64,000 nt of DNA, taken from NCBI RefSeq assembly GCF_007559435.1, contig NZ_VMBP01000001.1, positions 745,406-809,405 of the forward strand, in the 5' to 3' direction. Position numbers and translations under genes: made by a program. The notes under the pieces were generated by a model, which saw only the letters and a program-made list of their open reading frames with translations, was not told where the DNA came from and did not search any database. Shown piece after piece: positions 57,199-64,000 of this stretch. This stretch comes from Ancylobacter moscoviensis (GTDB taxonomy: Bacteria; Pseudomonadota; Alphaproteobacteria; Rhizobiales; Xanthobacteraceae). How positions within the stretch are numbered: the first letter of the stretch is position 1; each line of letters begins with the position of its first letter.

Positions 57199-58551
57199 AT
57201 GAAACGCTTCGCGGGAAACGTTCGGCAGGAAACGTTGGCCATGGCCCTGGGTGATGCAAGCCGTCTGGCGGAGGATACGTTGCGCGAGCGCCTCGTCGGC
57301 GCGCGCTGGATTCTCGGCGCCGCCGCGTTGGGCCTTGGGGGCGCGGCGTGGGCCGACGCGATCGAGCCGGGCACGGCCTTCGTGATCGGCGCGCTCATTG
57401 CCGGCGCCGCGGTACTTCCGGCGCGCAGGCGTCCCGTCGCCGCCGCCCTTGCGCGCTTTGCCGGCGAGCCGAAGGCGCCCCCGCGCGCCGACGAGCGGCT
57501 GCCCGCGCTCGTGCGCGCCTTGCCGGAGGCTGCCCTGCTGCTCGACGCGCGCGGTACGGTCGTTGCCGCCAATGCCGCTGCGGTCGGGCTGCTGGCCAGC
57601 GTGCGGGTGGGCGATCCGGTCTCCTTCGCCGTGCGCGTGCCGGAGGTGTTGGAGGCGATCCGCGCCGCCACCGCCGACGGCGTCGCCCGCCGGATCGAGT
57701 TTGCGGAGCGCGTGCCGATCGACCGCCTGCTGCGCGCCGACATCGTGCCGATCCGGCCGGGGCTGCTGCGCGACGGCGCCCCTACCGAGGCGGTGCTGCT
57801 CGGCTTCATCGACCTGACGCCGCAGAGGCGCGTCGAGCAGATGCGGGTGGACTTCATCGCCAATGCCAGCCACGAGCTGCGCACCCCGCTTGCCTCGCTC
57901 TCCGGCTTCATCGAGACCTTGCAGGGCCCGGCGCGCAACGATGCCAATGCCCGCGAGCGCTTCCTGAAGATCATGGGAGAGCAGGCGCGGCGCATGTCGC
58001 GCCTTATCGACGACCTGCTCTCATTGTCGCGGATCGAGCTCAACGCCCATTTGCGGCCGGAGACGGAGGTCGATCTCGTCTCCGTCATCAGTCATGTGCG
58101 CGACGCGCTCGGCCCCATTGGGCGTGAACGCGATGTCGAGGTCGCCTTCGATCATCCGCCGGCCCCGGTCAATGTGCGCGGCGACCGGGACGAGTTGATC
58201 CGCGTCTTCGAGAATCTGGTGGAGAACGCGCTGAAATATGGCGGTGCGGGCGGACGGGTGGAGGTCGGCATCGTGCGCGAGGGGCCGGATGTCGTCGTCT
58301 CCGTGCGGGACTACGGCCCGGGCATCGCCCCCGAGCATGTGCCGCGTCTGACGGAACGCTTCTATCGCGTCGACACCGCCCATTCGCGCGAGCAGGGTGG
58401 CACGGGTCTCGGTCTTGCCATCGTCAAGCACATCGTGGCCCGCCATCGTGGTAAGCTCGGCATCGAGAGTGTGCCGGGCGAAGGTTCGACATTCTCGGTA
58501 AGACTTTCCGCCGCCTCGTCGGCAGGTCAAAAACAGATGACAGATCAATAG
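57199..58551 (+). CDS. phoR: Phosphate regulon sensor histidine kinase PhoR
   Basis: A 450-residue histidine kinase. Two hydrophobic segments (about 33-52 and 58-75) anchor it, followed by a PAS-like domain (about 100-210). The HisKA domain has His225 in FIANASHELRTPLASL, and the ATPase has NLVENALKYG, DYGPGIAPEH and GGTGLGLAIVKHI. PhoR phosphorylates PhoB when phosphate is low. pstS follows with a PHO box between, so it belongs to the phosphate regulon. An internal ATG at 57241 is an alternative start. Confidence 0.93.
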   Translation: MKRFAGNVRQETLAMALGDASRLAEDTLRERLVGARWILGAAALGLGGAAWADAIEPGTAFVIGALIAGAAVLPARRRPVAAALARFAGEPKAPPRADERLPALVRALPEAALLLDARGTVVAANAAAVGLLASVRVGDPVSFAVRVPEVLEAIRAATADGVARRIEFAERVPIDRLLRADIVPIRPGLLRDGAPTEAVLLGFIDLTPQRRVEQMRVDFIANASHELRTPLASLSGFIETLQGPARNDANARERFLKIMGEQARRMSRLIDDLLSLSRIELNAHLRPETEVDLVSVISHVRDALGPIGRERDVEVAFDHPPAPVNVRGDRDELIRVFENLVENALKYGGAGGRVEVGIVREGPDVVVSVRDYGPGIAPEHVPRLTERFYRVDTAHSREQGGTGLGLAIVKHIVARHRGKLGIESVPGEGSTFSVRLSAASSAGQKQMTDQ

Positions 58552-58565
58552 CTTGATCTGTCATC
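58536..58565. repeat. 13-bp palindrome overlapping the phoR stop codon
   Basis: GATGACAGATCAA (58536-58548) and TTGATCTGTCATC (58553-58565) are perfect complements around a four-base loop containing the phoR stop TAG (58549-58551). The right arm contains the first PHO-box heptamer, CTGTCAT; the left arm holds its inverse. Confidence 0.75.
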
Positions 58566-58586
58566 AAGGCGTCATCGCCGGGTCAT
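58558..58586 (+). promoter_or_regulatory. PHO box for the pst operon
   Basis: Three heptamers in direct repeat, CTGTCAT, GCGTCAT and GGGTCAT, are spaced every 11 bases (four-base gaps). This is the PhoB binding pattern. They lie about 118 bases upstream of the pstS start and would activate pstSCAB-phoU-phoB under phosphate limitation. Confidence 0.9.
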
Positions 58587-58703
58587 AGAACCTTGGTGCC
58601 CGGGCGTTAAGAGTCCCGTGTGAACCCTTCGCCCGCCGGCCAATCGCGCATCCGGGTGCGTCTTCCGCGATGCAGCCGGTCTCCCGACCTAAGGAGAAGA
58701 CCC

Positions 58704-59744
58704 TTGAAATTCACCCGTATTCTCGGCGCTGCGGCGCTGTCGTTCGGCGCCGTCTTTTCGGGCGCCGCCTTCGCGGCCGACATCAATGGCGCTGGCGCCT
58801 CCTTCCCGGCCCCGGTCTATCAGGCCTGGGCTGCCGCTTATAAGGAGAAGACCGGTACCGGCCTGAACTATCAGTCCATCGGTTCCGGCGGCGGTCAGAA
58901 CCAGATCGTCAACCGCACGGTCGATTTCGGCGCCTCCGACGCGCCGATGAAGGACGACAAGCTCGAGGCCGCCACGCTGCTGCAGTTCCCGACCGTGATC
59001 GGTTCGGTGGTCGCCATCGTCAACCTCGACGGCATCGAAGGCCTGGTGCTCGACGGCGCGGTGCTCGCCGACATCTACCAGGGCAAGATCACCAAGTGGA
59101 ACGACGCGAAGATCGAGGCGCTGAACAAGGGCAAGAAGCTGCCCGACCTCGCCATCGTCCCGGTCTACCGTTCGGACAGCTCCGGCACTTCCTTCGTGTT
59201 CACCTCCTACCTCGCCGCCACGAGCGAGGACTGGAAGTCCAATGTCGGCGCCGCCACCTCGGTGCAGTGGCCGACCGGCGCGGGCGCCAAGGGCAATGAA
59301 GGCATTGCCGGCACCGTGAAGAACACCAAGGGCGCCATCGGCTACGTCGAGTTCATCTACGCCGCGGCCAACAAGCTCGCCACCACCGACCTCGTGAACA
59401 AGGCCGGCAAGGTCGTGAAGCCCGAGACCAAGGCTTTCGTCGAGGCCGCGGCCGCCGCCGACTGGAAGGGCGCGAAGAACTTCGCCGCCTCGATGATCAA
59501 CACCCCCGGTGAAGGCGCCTGGCCGATCACCTCCGCGACCTACATCCTGCTGCCGAAGAACCCGACCAATGCCGCCCAGTCGGCCGAGGCCATCAAGTTC
59601 TTCGACTGGGCCTTCGGCGCGGAAGGCGACGCCATCGCCGAGAAGCTGCACTACATCGCGCTGCCGGACTCGGTCGTCGAGGAAGTCCGCAAGGCCTGGG
59701 CGAGCGAAGTGAAGGCCGACGGCAAGGCCGTCTGGACCAACTGA
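58704..59744 (+). CDS. pstS: Phosphate ABC transporter substrate-binding protein PstS
   Basis: A 346-residue periplasmic binding protein. It has a signal peptide (MKFTRILGAAALSFGAVF, cleavage near AFAAD), then GAGASFPAPVYQAW, SIGSGGGQNQI, FGASDAPM and YRSDSSGTSFVFTSYL, the phosphate-binding Ser/Thr/Asp residues. The start is a TTG at 58704 with AAGGAG seven bases upstream; the earlier ATG is not a signal-peptide start. It binds phosphate and hands it to PstCA. Confidence 0.96.
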   Translation: MKFTRILGAAALSFGAVFSGAAFAADINGAGASFPAPVYQAWAAAYKEKTGTGLNYQSIGSGGGQNQIVNRTVDFGASDAPMKDDKLEAATLLQFPTVIGSVVAIVNLDGIEGLVLDGAVLADIYQGKITKWNDAKIEALNKGKKLPDLAIVPVYRSDSSGTSFVFTSYLAATSEDWKSNVGAATSVQWPTGAGAKGNEGIAGTVKNTKGAIGYVEFIYAAANKLATTDLVNKAGKVVKPETKAFVEAAAAADWKGAKNFAASMINTPGEGAWPITSATYILLPKNPTNAAQSAEAIKFFDWAFGAEGDAIAEKLHYIALPDSVVEEVRKAWASEVKADGKAVWTN

Positions 59745-59762
59745 TCGCCGACGGAAAAAGGG

Positions 59763-59794
59763 AGGGGCGGCTGCCGACACGGCCGCCCCTTCTC
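59763..59794 (+). terminator. Hairpin after pstS
   Basis: AGGGGCGGC / GCCGCCCCT (9 base pairs, ten-base loop) followed by TCTC. It lies 18 bases after the pstS stop and 118 before pstC. Partial termination or mRNA stabilisation here would favour PstS over the membrane subunits, a normal feature of pst operons. Confidence 0.6.
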
Positions 59795-59912
59795 GTCCGA
59801 ACGTCCGACGAGTAGTCTGGCGCCCGCGCCAGCGACGCCCGCGATCCCATATGTGCCCTGCCGCCCCGGCGGCCGCTTGCGCGGCCCGGGAGCTGCCTGA
59901 AGGACCCTTTAG

Positions 59913-60890
59913 ATGGACGCCACTCTCAGCGGAACGCAGGCGGCACGGAGCCTCGCAACCGCTCACAAGCCGACCGGCCGCGTCAGCGATCCCATTTTCG
60001 TCGGGCTCCTGTGGGGCTGCGGCATCTTCGTGCTGCTGCTGCTCGGCCTGATCATCGCCATGCTCTTCGAGGGCGGACTGCCGGCCCTGCGCGAGTTCGG
60101 CATCAGCTTCCTCTGGTCCACCGCCTGGAACCCGGTCACCGAGCGCTTCGGCGCCGGCGTCATGGTGTTCGGCACCCTGTTCAGCGCCATCATCGCCGTG
60201 ATCGTGGCGCTGCCGCTGTCCTTCGGCATCGCCTTCTTCCTGACCGAGATCGCGCCCGGCCCCTTCCGCCGCCCGGTCGGCGTCGCGATCCAGCTCCTCG
60301 CCGCCGTTCCCTCCATCATCTACGGCATGTGGGGCTTCTTCATCGTCGTGCCGCTGATCGCCACCTATGTGCAGCCGCCGCTGATCGAATGGCTTGGGCC
60401 GATCCCGCTGATCGGCGCGCTGTTCCAGGGCCCGCCGCTGGGCGCCGGCATGCTCACCGCCGGCCTGATCCTCGCGCTGATGATCCTGCCCTTCATCACT
60501 GCGATGTTCGTCGAGGTGCTGGAATCGGTGCCGCCCATGCTGAAGGAATCCGCTTACGGCGTCGGCGCGACCACCTATGAGGTCTACCGCAACGTCTCGG
60601 TTCCCTACGGGCGTACCGCCATGGTCGGTGCCATCATGCTGGGCCTCGGCCGCGCGCTGGGCGAGACCATGGCCGTGACCTTCGTCATCGGCAACGCCAC
60701 GCGCATGTCGGCCTCGCTCTTCGCGCCGGGCGCTACCATCGCCTCGACCATCGCCAACGAGTTCCCCGAAGCCTCGATCGGCTCGCTGAAGCTCCAGGCG
60801 CTGCTGCAGCTCGGCTTCATCCTGTTCGTGATTTCCTTCATCGTGCTGGCGCTGTCGCGTCTGCTCGTCCGGTCCCGGCTCAAGGGCTGA
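59913..60890 (+). CDS. pstC: Phosphate ABC transporter permease PstC
   Basis: A 325-residue inner-membrane permease with about six helices. The family EAA-type loop is LKESAYGVGATTYEVYRNVSVP (about 210-231), and FFLTEIAPGPFRRP and GALFQGPPLGAGMLTAGLILALMI are further features. It forms the channel with PstA and is energised by PstB. pstA begins 18 bases later. AAGGA precedes the start. Confidence 0.96.
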   Translation: MDATLSGTQAARSLATAHKPTGRVSDPIFVGLLWGCGIFVLLLLGLIIAMLFEGGLPALREFGISFLWSTAWNPVTERFGAGVMVFGTLFSAIIAVIVALPLSFGIAFFLTEIAPGPFRRPVGVAIQLLAAVPSIIYGMWGFFIVVPLIATYVQPPLIEWLGPIPLIGALFQGPPLGAGMLTAGLILALMILPFITAMFVEVLESVPPMLKESAYGVGATTYEVYRNVSVPYGRTAMVGAIMLGLGRALGETMAVTFVIGNATRMSASLFAPGATIASTIANEFPEASIGSLKLQALLQLGFILFVISFIVLALSRLLVRSRLKG

Positions 60891-60907
60891 GCGGAGGTTT
60901 TTGAAAA

Positions 60908-61741
60908 ATGGCATCGCTCGCCCGTCGCCGCGCCACCGACTACGCCGTCAAGGCCATCTCCACCGGCTTTGCCGCGCTCTCGCTGGTGTTTCTCGCCTGG
61001 ATCCTCTGGACGCTGCTCTCGCGCGGCCTTCCCGCGCTCGGCCCGCACGTCTTCACCAAGATCACCGCGCCGCCCGGCGCGGGGGGCGGTCTTCTCAACG
61101 CCATCGTCGGCTCGCTGATCCAGATCGGCGTGGCGCTCGTGATCGGCACGCCGATCGGCCTGATGTGCGGCACCTTCCTCTCTGAGAACGGACGCGGCAC
61201 GCATGTCGGCAATGCGGTGCGCTTCGTCAATGACGTGCTGCTTTCCGCGCCGTCCATCCTCATCGGCCTGTTCGTCTACCAGCTCCTCGTCGTCCCCTTC
61301 GGCGGCTTCTCGGGCTGGGCGGGTTCGATCGCGCTGGCCATCCTCGTCATCCCGGTGGTGGTGCGCACCACCGAGGACATGCTGAACCTCGTTCCGATCG
61401 GCCTGCGCGAGGCGGCCTTCGCGCTCGGCGCGCCGCAGTGGAAGGTCGTCACCTTCGTGACCTGGCGCGCGGCCCGCGCCGGCATCGTCACCGGCATCCT
61501 GCTGGCGCTCGCCCGCGCCGCCGGCGAGACAGCGCCGCTGCTCTTCACCTCGCTCGGCAACAATGGCTGGTCGATCAGCCTCAACGCGCCGATGGCGAGC
61601 CTGCCGATCGCCATCTACCAGTACGCCGCCAGTCCCTTCGAGGACTGGGTCGCCCTCGCCTGGGCGGGCGCCCTCATCATCACCGTCGGGGTTCTGACCC
61701 TGAACATCCTTTCCCGCCTCGTCCTGGCGAAGATGAAGTGA
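60908..61741 (+). CDS. pstA: Phosphate ABC transporter permease PstA
   Basis: A 277-residue permease with six helices. [18 protein letters not shown] and the coupling loop with [27 protein letters not shown] (about 154-180) are typical of PstA. It pairs with PstC. pstB starts nine bases after its stop. Confidence 0.96.
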   Translation: MASLARRRATDYAVKAISTGFAALSLVFLAWILWTLLSRGLPALGPHVFTKITAPPGAGGGLLNAIVGSLIQIGVALVIGTPIGLMCGTFLSENGRGTHVGNAVRFVNDVLLSAPSILIGLFVYQLLVVPFGGFSGWAGSIALAILVIPVVVRTTEDMLNLVPIGLREAAFALGAPQWKVVTFVTWRAARAGIVTGILLALARAAGETAPLLFTSLGNNGWSISLNAPMASLPIAIYQYAASPFEDWVALAWAGALIITVGVLTLNILSRLVLAKMK

Positions 61742-61749
61742 GACGGACC

Positions 61750-62571
61750 ATGAACTTCGCACCTGAAACGTCGATCGACATCGCCTCCGCCGTGAACCGC
61801 GCCACCGCGCCGTCGGCGGAGCCCAAGCTCAAGGTCGAGAAGCTGAATTTCTACTACGGCGACAACCACGCGCTGAAGAACATCAACTTCGACATTCCCG
61901 AGAAGCGCGTCACCGCGATGATCGGTCCCTCGGGCTGCGGCAAATCCACACTGCTGCGCATCTTCAACCGCATGTACCAGCTCTATCCGGGGCAGCGCGC
62001 GGAAGGAAAGATCCTGCTCGACGGCGCCGATCTGCTCGGCAAGCAGCTGGATTCCACCGTGGTGCGCTCGCGCATCGGCATGGTGTTCCAGAAGCCGACG
62101 CCGTTCCCGATGTCGATCTACGACAACATCGCCTTCGGCGTGAAGCTGCACGAGAGCCTCGGCAAGGCGGCGATGGACGAGCGCGTCGAATGGTGCCTGC
62201 GCAAGGCGGCGATCTGGGAGGAGACCAAGGACCGTCTCCACACCTCGGCGCTCGGCATGTCCGGTGGCCAGCAGCAGCGCCTGTGCATCGCTCGCACCAT
62301 CGCGGTGCGCCCGGAAGTGATCCTGCTCGATGAGCCGACCTCGGCGCTCGACCCGATCTCGACCTCGAAGATCGAGGACCTGATCGACGAGCTGAAGCAG
62401 GAATTCACCATCGTCATCGTGACGCACAACATGCAGCAGGCGGCGCGCTGCGCCGACATCACCTCGTTCTTCTATCTCGGCGAGCTGATCGAAGTCGGCC
62501 CGTCCAACGAGATCTTCACCAATCCGCGCGAGGCCCGGACCCGCGACTACATCACCGGCCGCTTCGGCTGA
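61750..62571 (+). CDS. pstB: Phosphate ABC transporter ATP-binding protein PstB
   Basis: A 273-residue ABC ATPase. Walker A is GPSGCGKST (59-67), the Q-loop [16 protein letters not shown] is PstB-specific, the signature is [10 protein letters not shown], Walker B is [13 protein letters not shown] and the H-loop VTHNMQQA. It powers PstCA. The ATG at 61750 starts the gene; upstream frame overlaps pstA. Confidence 0.97.
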   Translation: MNFAPETSIDIASAVNRATAPSAEPKLKVEKLNFYYGDNHALKNINFDIPEKRVTAMIGPSGCGKSTLLRIFNRMYQLYPGQRAEGKILLDGADLLGKQLDSTVVRSRIGMVFQKPTPFPMSIYDNIAFGVKLHESLGKAAMDERVEWCLRKAAIWEETKDRLHTSALGMSGGQQQRLCIARTIAVRPEVILLDEPTSALDPISTSKIEDLIDELKQEFTIVIVTHNMQQAARCADITSFFYLGELIEVGPSNEIFTNPREARTRDYITGRFG

Positions 62572-62596
62572 GCCGGCGACGAGAGAGGCTGATCCC

Positions 62597-63310
62597 ATGA
62601 CCGAACATATCGTCTCGTCGTTCGACACCGACCTCAAGGAAATCGGCCGCAGCGTGGTCGAGATGGGCGGACAGGCCGAGCGCCTGGTCGCCGATTCCGT
62701 GGAAGCGCTGGTCAAGCGTGACACCGAACTCGCCCAGAAGGTGATCGTGCTCGACGGCCCGGTCGACCTGTTGCAGCGGGAGATCGAGGAGAAGGCGGTT
62801 CTCACCATCGCCCGTCGCCAGCCGCTGGCCAGCGACCTGCGCGAGATCGTCGCCGCCATGCGCATCGCCAACGATCTGGAGCGGATCGGCGATCTCGCCA
62901 AGAACACCGCCAAGCGCGTCCTGGCGCTCACCGGCGAGTTCCACCCGCAGAAGCTGGTGCGCGGCGTCGAGCACATGTCCAACATCGTGCTCGAGCAGCT
63001 CAAGGTGGTGCTGGATTCCTATGCCAGCCGCGACGACGCGAAGGCGCTGGAAGTCTGGCAGCGCGATGGCGAGGTCGACATCCTCTACACCTCGCTGTTC
63101 CGGGAGCTTCTCACCTACATGATGGAAGACCCGCGCAACATCTCGCTGTGCACGCACCTGCTGTTCTGCGCCAAGAACATCGAGCGGATCGGCGACCACG
63201 CGACCAACATCGCCGAGACCGTGCACTACCTCGCCACCGGTCAGCTCCTTACCGAGGAACGCCCGAAGCAGGACACCAGCAGCCTGACCAGCGTGGCGTT
63301 CCCGGCCTGA
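62597..63310 (+). CDS. phoU: Phosphate signalling protein PhoU
   Basis: A 237-residue all-helical protein made of two similar PhoU halves. Metal-binding motifs are LASDLREIVAAMRIANDLERIGDLAKNTAK (about 76-105, family E/DxxxD) and CTHLLFCAKNIERIGDHATNIAE. PhoU links Pst to PhoR and limits the response when phosphate is plentiful. It follows pstB by 25 bases. Confidence 0.96.
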   Translation: MTEHIVSSFDTDLKEIGRSVVEMGGQAERLVADSVEALVKRDTELAQKVIVLDGPVDLLQREIEEKAVLTIARRQPLASDLREIVAAMRIANDLERIGDLAKNTAKRVLALTGEFHPQKLVRGVEHMSNIVLEQLKVVLDSYASRDDAKALEVWQRDGEVDILYTSLFRELLTYMMEDPRNISLCTHLLFCAKNIERIGDHATNIAETVHYLATGQLLTEERPKQDTSSLTSVAFPA

Positions 63311-63347
63311 GGCCATCGGCGCCCTGCGAACGATCGGGAACGCGACC

Positions 63348-64000
63348 ATGCCGACCAATATTCTGATCGTGGAGGATGAGGAGCCCCTCACCCTCCTCCT
63401 GCGCTACAACCTCGAATCCGAGGGCTACTCGGTGGAGAGCGTCGGCCGTGGCGACGAGGCGGAGACCCGGCTGCGCGAGAGCGTGCCGGATCTCCTGATC
63501 CTCGACTGGATGCTGCCCGGCCTTTCCGGCATCGAGCTGTGCCGGCGCCTGCGCGCGCGCTCGGAGACCGAGCGCATGCCCATCCTCATGCTCACCGCCC
63601 GCGGCGAGGAGACCGAGCGCGTGCGCGGCCTCGCCACTGGCGCGGACGATTATGTGGTGAAGCCCTTCTCGGTGCCCGAGCTGGTGGCGCGCGTGCGTGC
63701 TCTGCTGCGGCGGGCAAAGCCAGAGCACATCTCGACGTTGCTGCGCGCCGGCGACATCGAGCTCGACCGCGAGACGAAACGTGTCCACAGGGCAGGACGC
63801 GAGCTGCATCTCGGTCCGACCGAGTTCCGTCTGCTGGAATTCCTCATGCAGTCGCCGGGACGGGTCTACTCGCGCGAGCAATTGCTCGACGGCGTCTGGG
63901 GGCAGGACGTCTATATCGACGAGCGCACGGTGGACGTGCATGTCGGGCGCCTGCGCAAGGCGCTGAACCGCCCGCGCCAGCCCGATCCGATCCGCACCGT
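63348..64000 (+). CDS. phoB: Phosphate regulon response regulator PhoB, partial
   Basis: The gene runs off the right edge after 217 codons, almost its full length. The receiver domain has the acidic pocket EDEE, phosphoacceptor Asp53 (LILDWMLPG), LTAR and DDYVVKPFS. The OmpR-type winged helix follows with LLEFLMQSPGRVYSREQLLDGVWG and DERTVDVHVGRLRKAL. It is the PhoR partner that binds the PHO box upstream of pstS. ATG 63348 begins the standard MxTxILIVEDE start. Confidence 0.95.
   Translation, partial: MPTNILIVEDEEPLTLLLRYNLESEGYSVESVGRGDEAETRLRESVPDLLILDWMLPGLSGIELCRRLRARSETERMPILMLTARGEETERVRGLATGADDYVVKPFSVPELVARVRALLRRAKPEHISTLLRAGDIELDRETKRVHRAGRELHLGPTEFRLLEFLMQSPGRVYSREQLLDGVWGQDVYIDERTVDVHVGRLRKALNRPRQPDPIRT

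Noticed and set aside
57082..57873. Extension of the ppk2 frame through the divergent phoR region
   Set aside because: The upstream part is antisense to phoR and non-conserved in look; the ATG at 57081 has a proper ribosome-binding site.

Overview
The window is GC-rich chromosomal DNA from an alphaproteobacterium, most likely order Hyphomicrobiales (Xanthobacteraceae-like; genus not resolved). The case rests on several alphaproteobacterial families (DUF4170, DUF2093, TIGR02301, MmcB, a DUF6101-like protein, PmtA-type methyltransferase, the C-terminally extended S21) and on familiar gene orders: cysQ-DUF4170-acyltransferase-waaA-lpxK, glyQS-ppdK, argB-HAD-dapD-dapE, dnaK-dnaJ-pmtA-pyrF and phoR-pstSCAB-phoU-phoB. 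There are about 69 protein genes, no tRNA or rRNA gene, no insertion sequence, no CRISPR array and no biosynthetic cluster. This is mostly core genome.

Layout. 1-5.3 kb: the 5' end of murJ facing an adenosine kinase, then a minus-strand run of ECF sigma factor, membrane anti-sigma, Bax-inhibitor-like protein and DUF2076 protein, a gene-less 0.54-kb stretch and a proline-rich protein with a general-stress-type promoter. 5.4-14.3 kb: M20 amidohydrolase, MFS and TauE transporters, transaldolase, a possible CYTH-like protein, a split chromate transporter and small exported proteins. 14.5-20.6 kb: the lipid A/Kdo operon (cysQ to lpxK), then DUF2093 and xseA. 20.7-27.5 kb: glyQS, two small membrane proteins and ppdK. 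27.5-28.7 kb: the one island-like stretch, AT-richer, with a 51-residue protein, a candidate small RNA, DnaA-box-like repeats and a toxin-antitoxin pair with its own operator. 28.7-40 kb: mutS, SOS-type mmcB, a MATE pump, argB, a HAD phosphatase, a dispersed palindromic repeat, dapDE, small proteins and rpsU. 40-46.3 kb: DUF1330 protein, pyrF, flavin reductase, pmtA-like gene, dnaJ and dnaK. 46.5-55.9 kb: TIM-barrel protein, VOC protein, GST, queG, a nucleotide-sugar-like SDR, a TetR regulator, kup and an MprF-like membrane protein. 56-64 kb: a PPK2 kinase beside the phosphate regulon (phoR, pstSCAB, phoU, phoB cut by the window edge).

Working together. The last 8 kb is a complete phosphate sensing and uptake unit with a clear PHO box before pstS, and a polyphosphate kinase lies divergently beside it. 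The cysQ-lpxK run serves outer-membrane lipid A and Kdo assembly. dnaKJ carries a sigma-32-like promoter. Stress regulation recurs: an ECF/anti-sigma pair, two GGAAC-N16-CGTT promoter matches and a near-consensus LexA site. I did not find a convincing new multi-gene system. The most novel items are the candidate small RNA at 27.77-27.87 kb, the stress-promoter/proline-rich locus at 4.3-5.3 kb, and the hairpin fused to the PHO box at the end of phoR.
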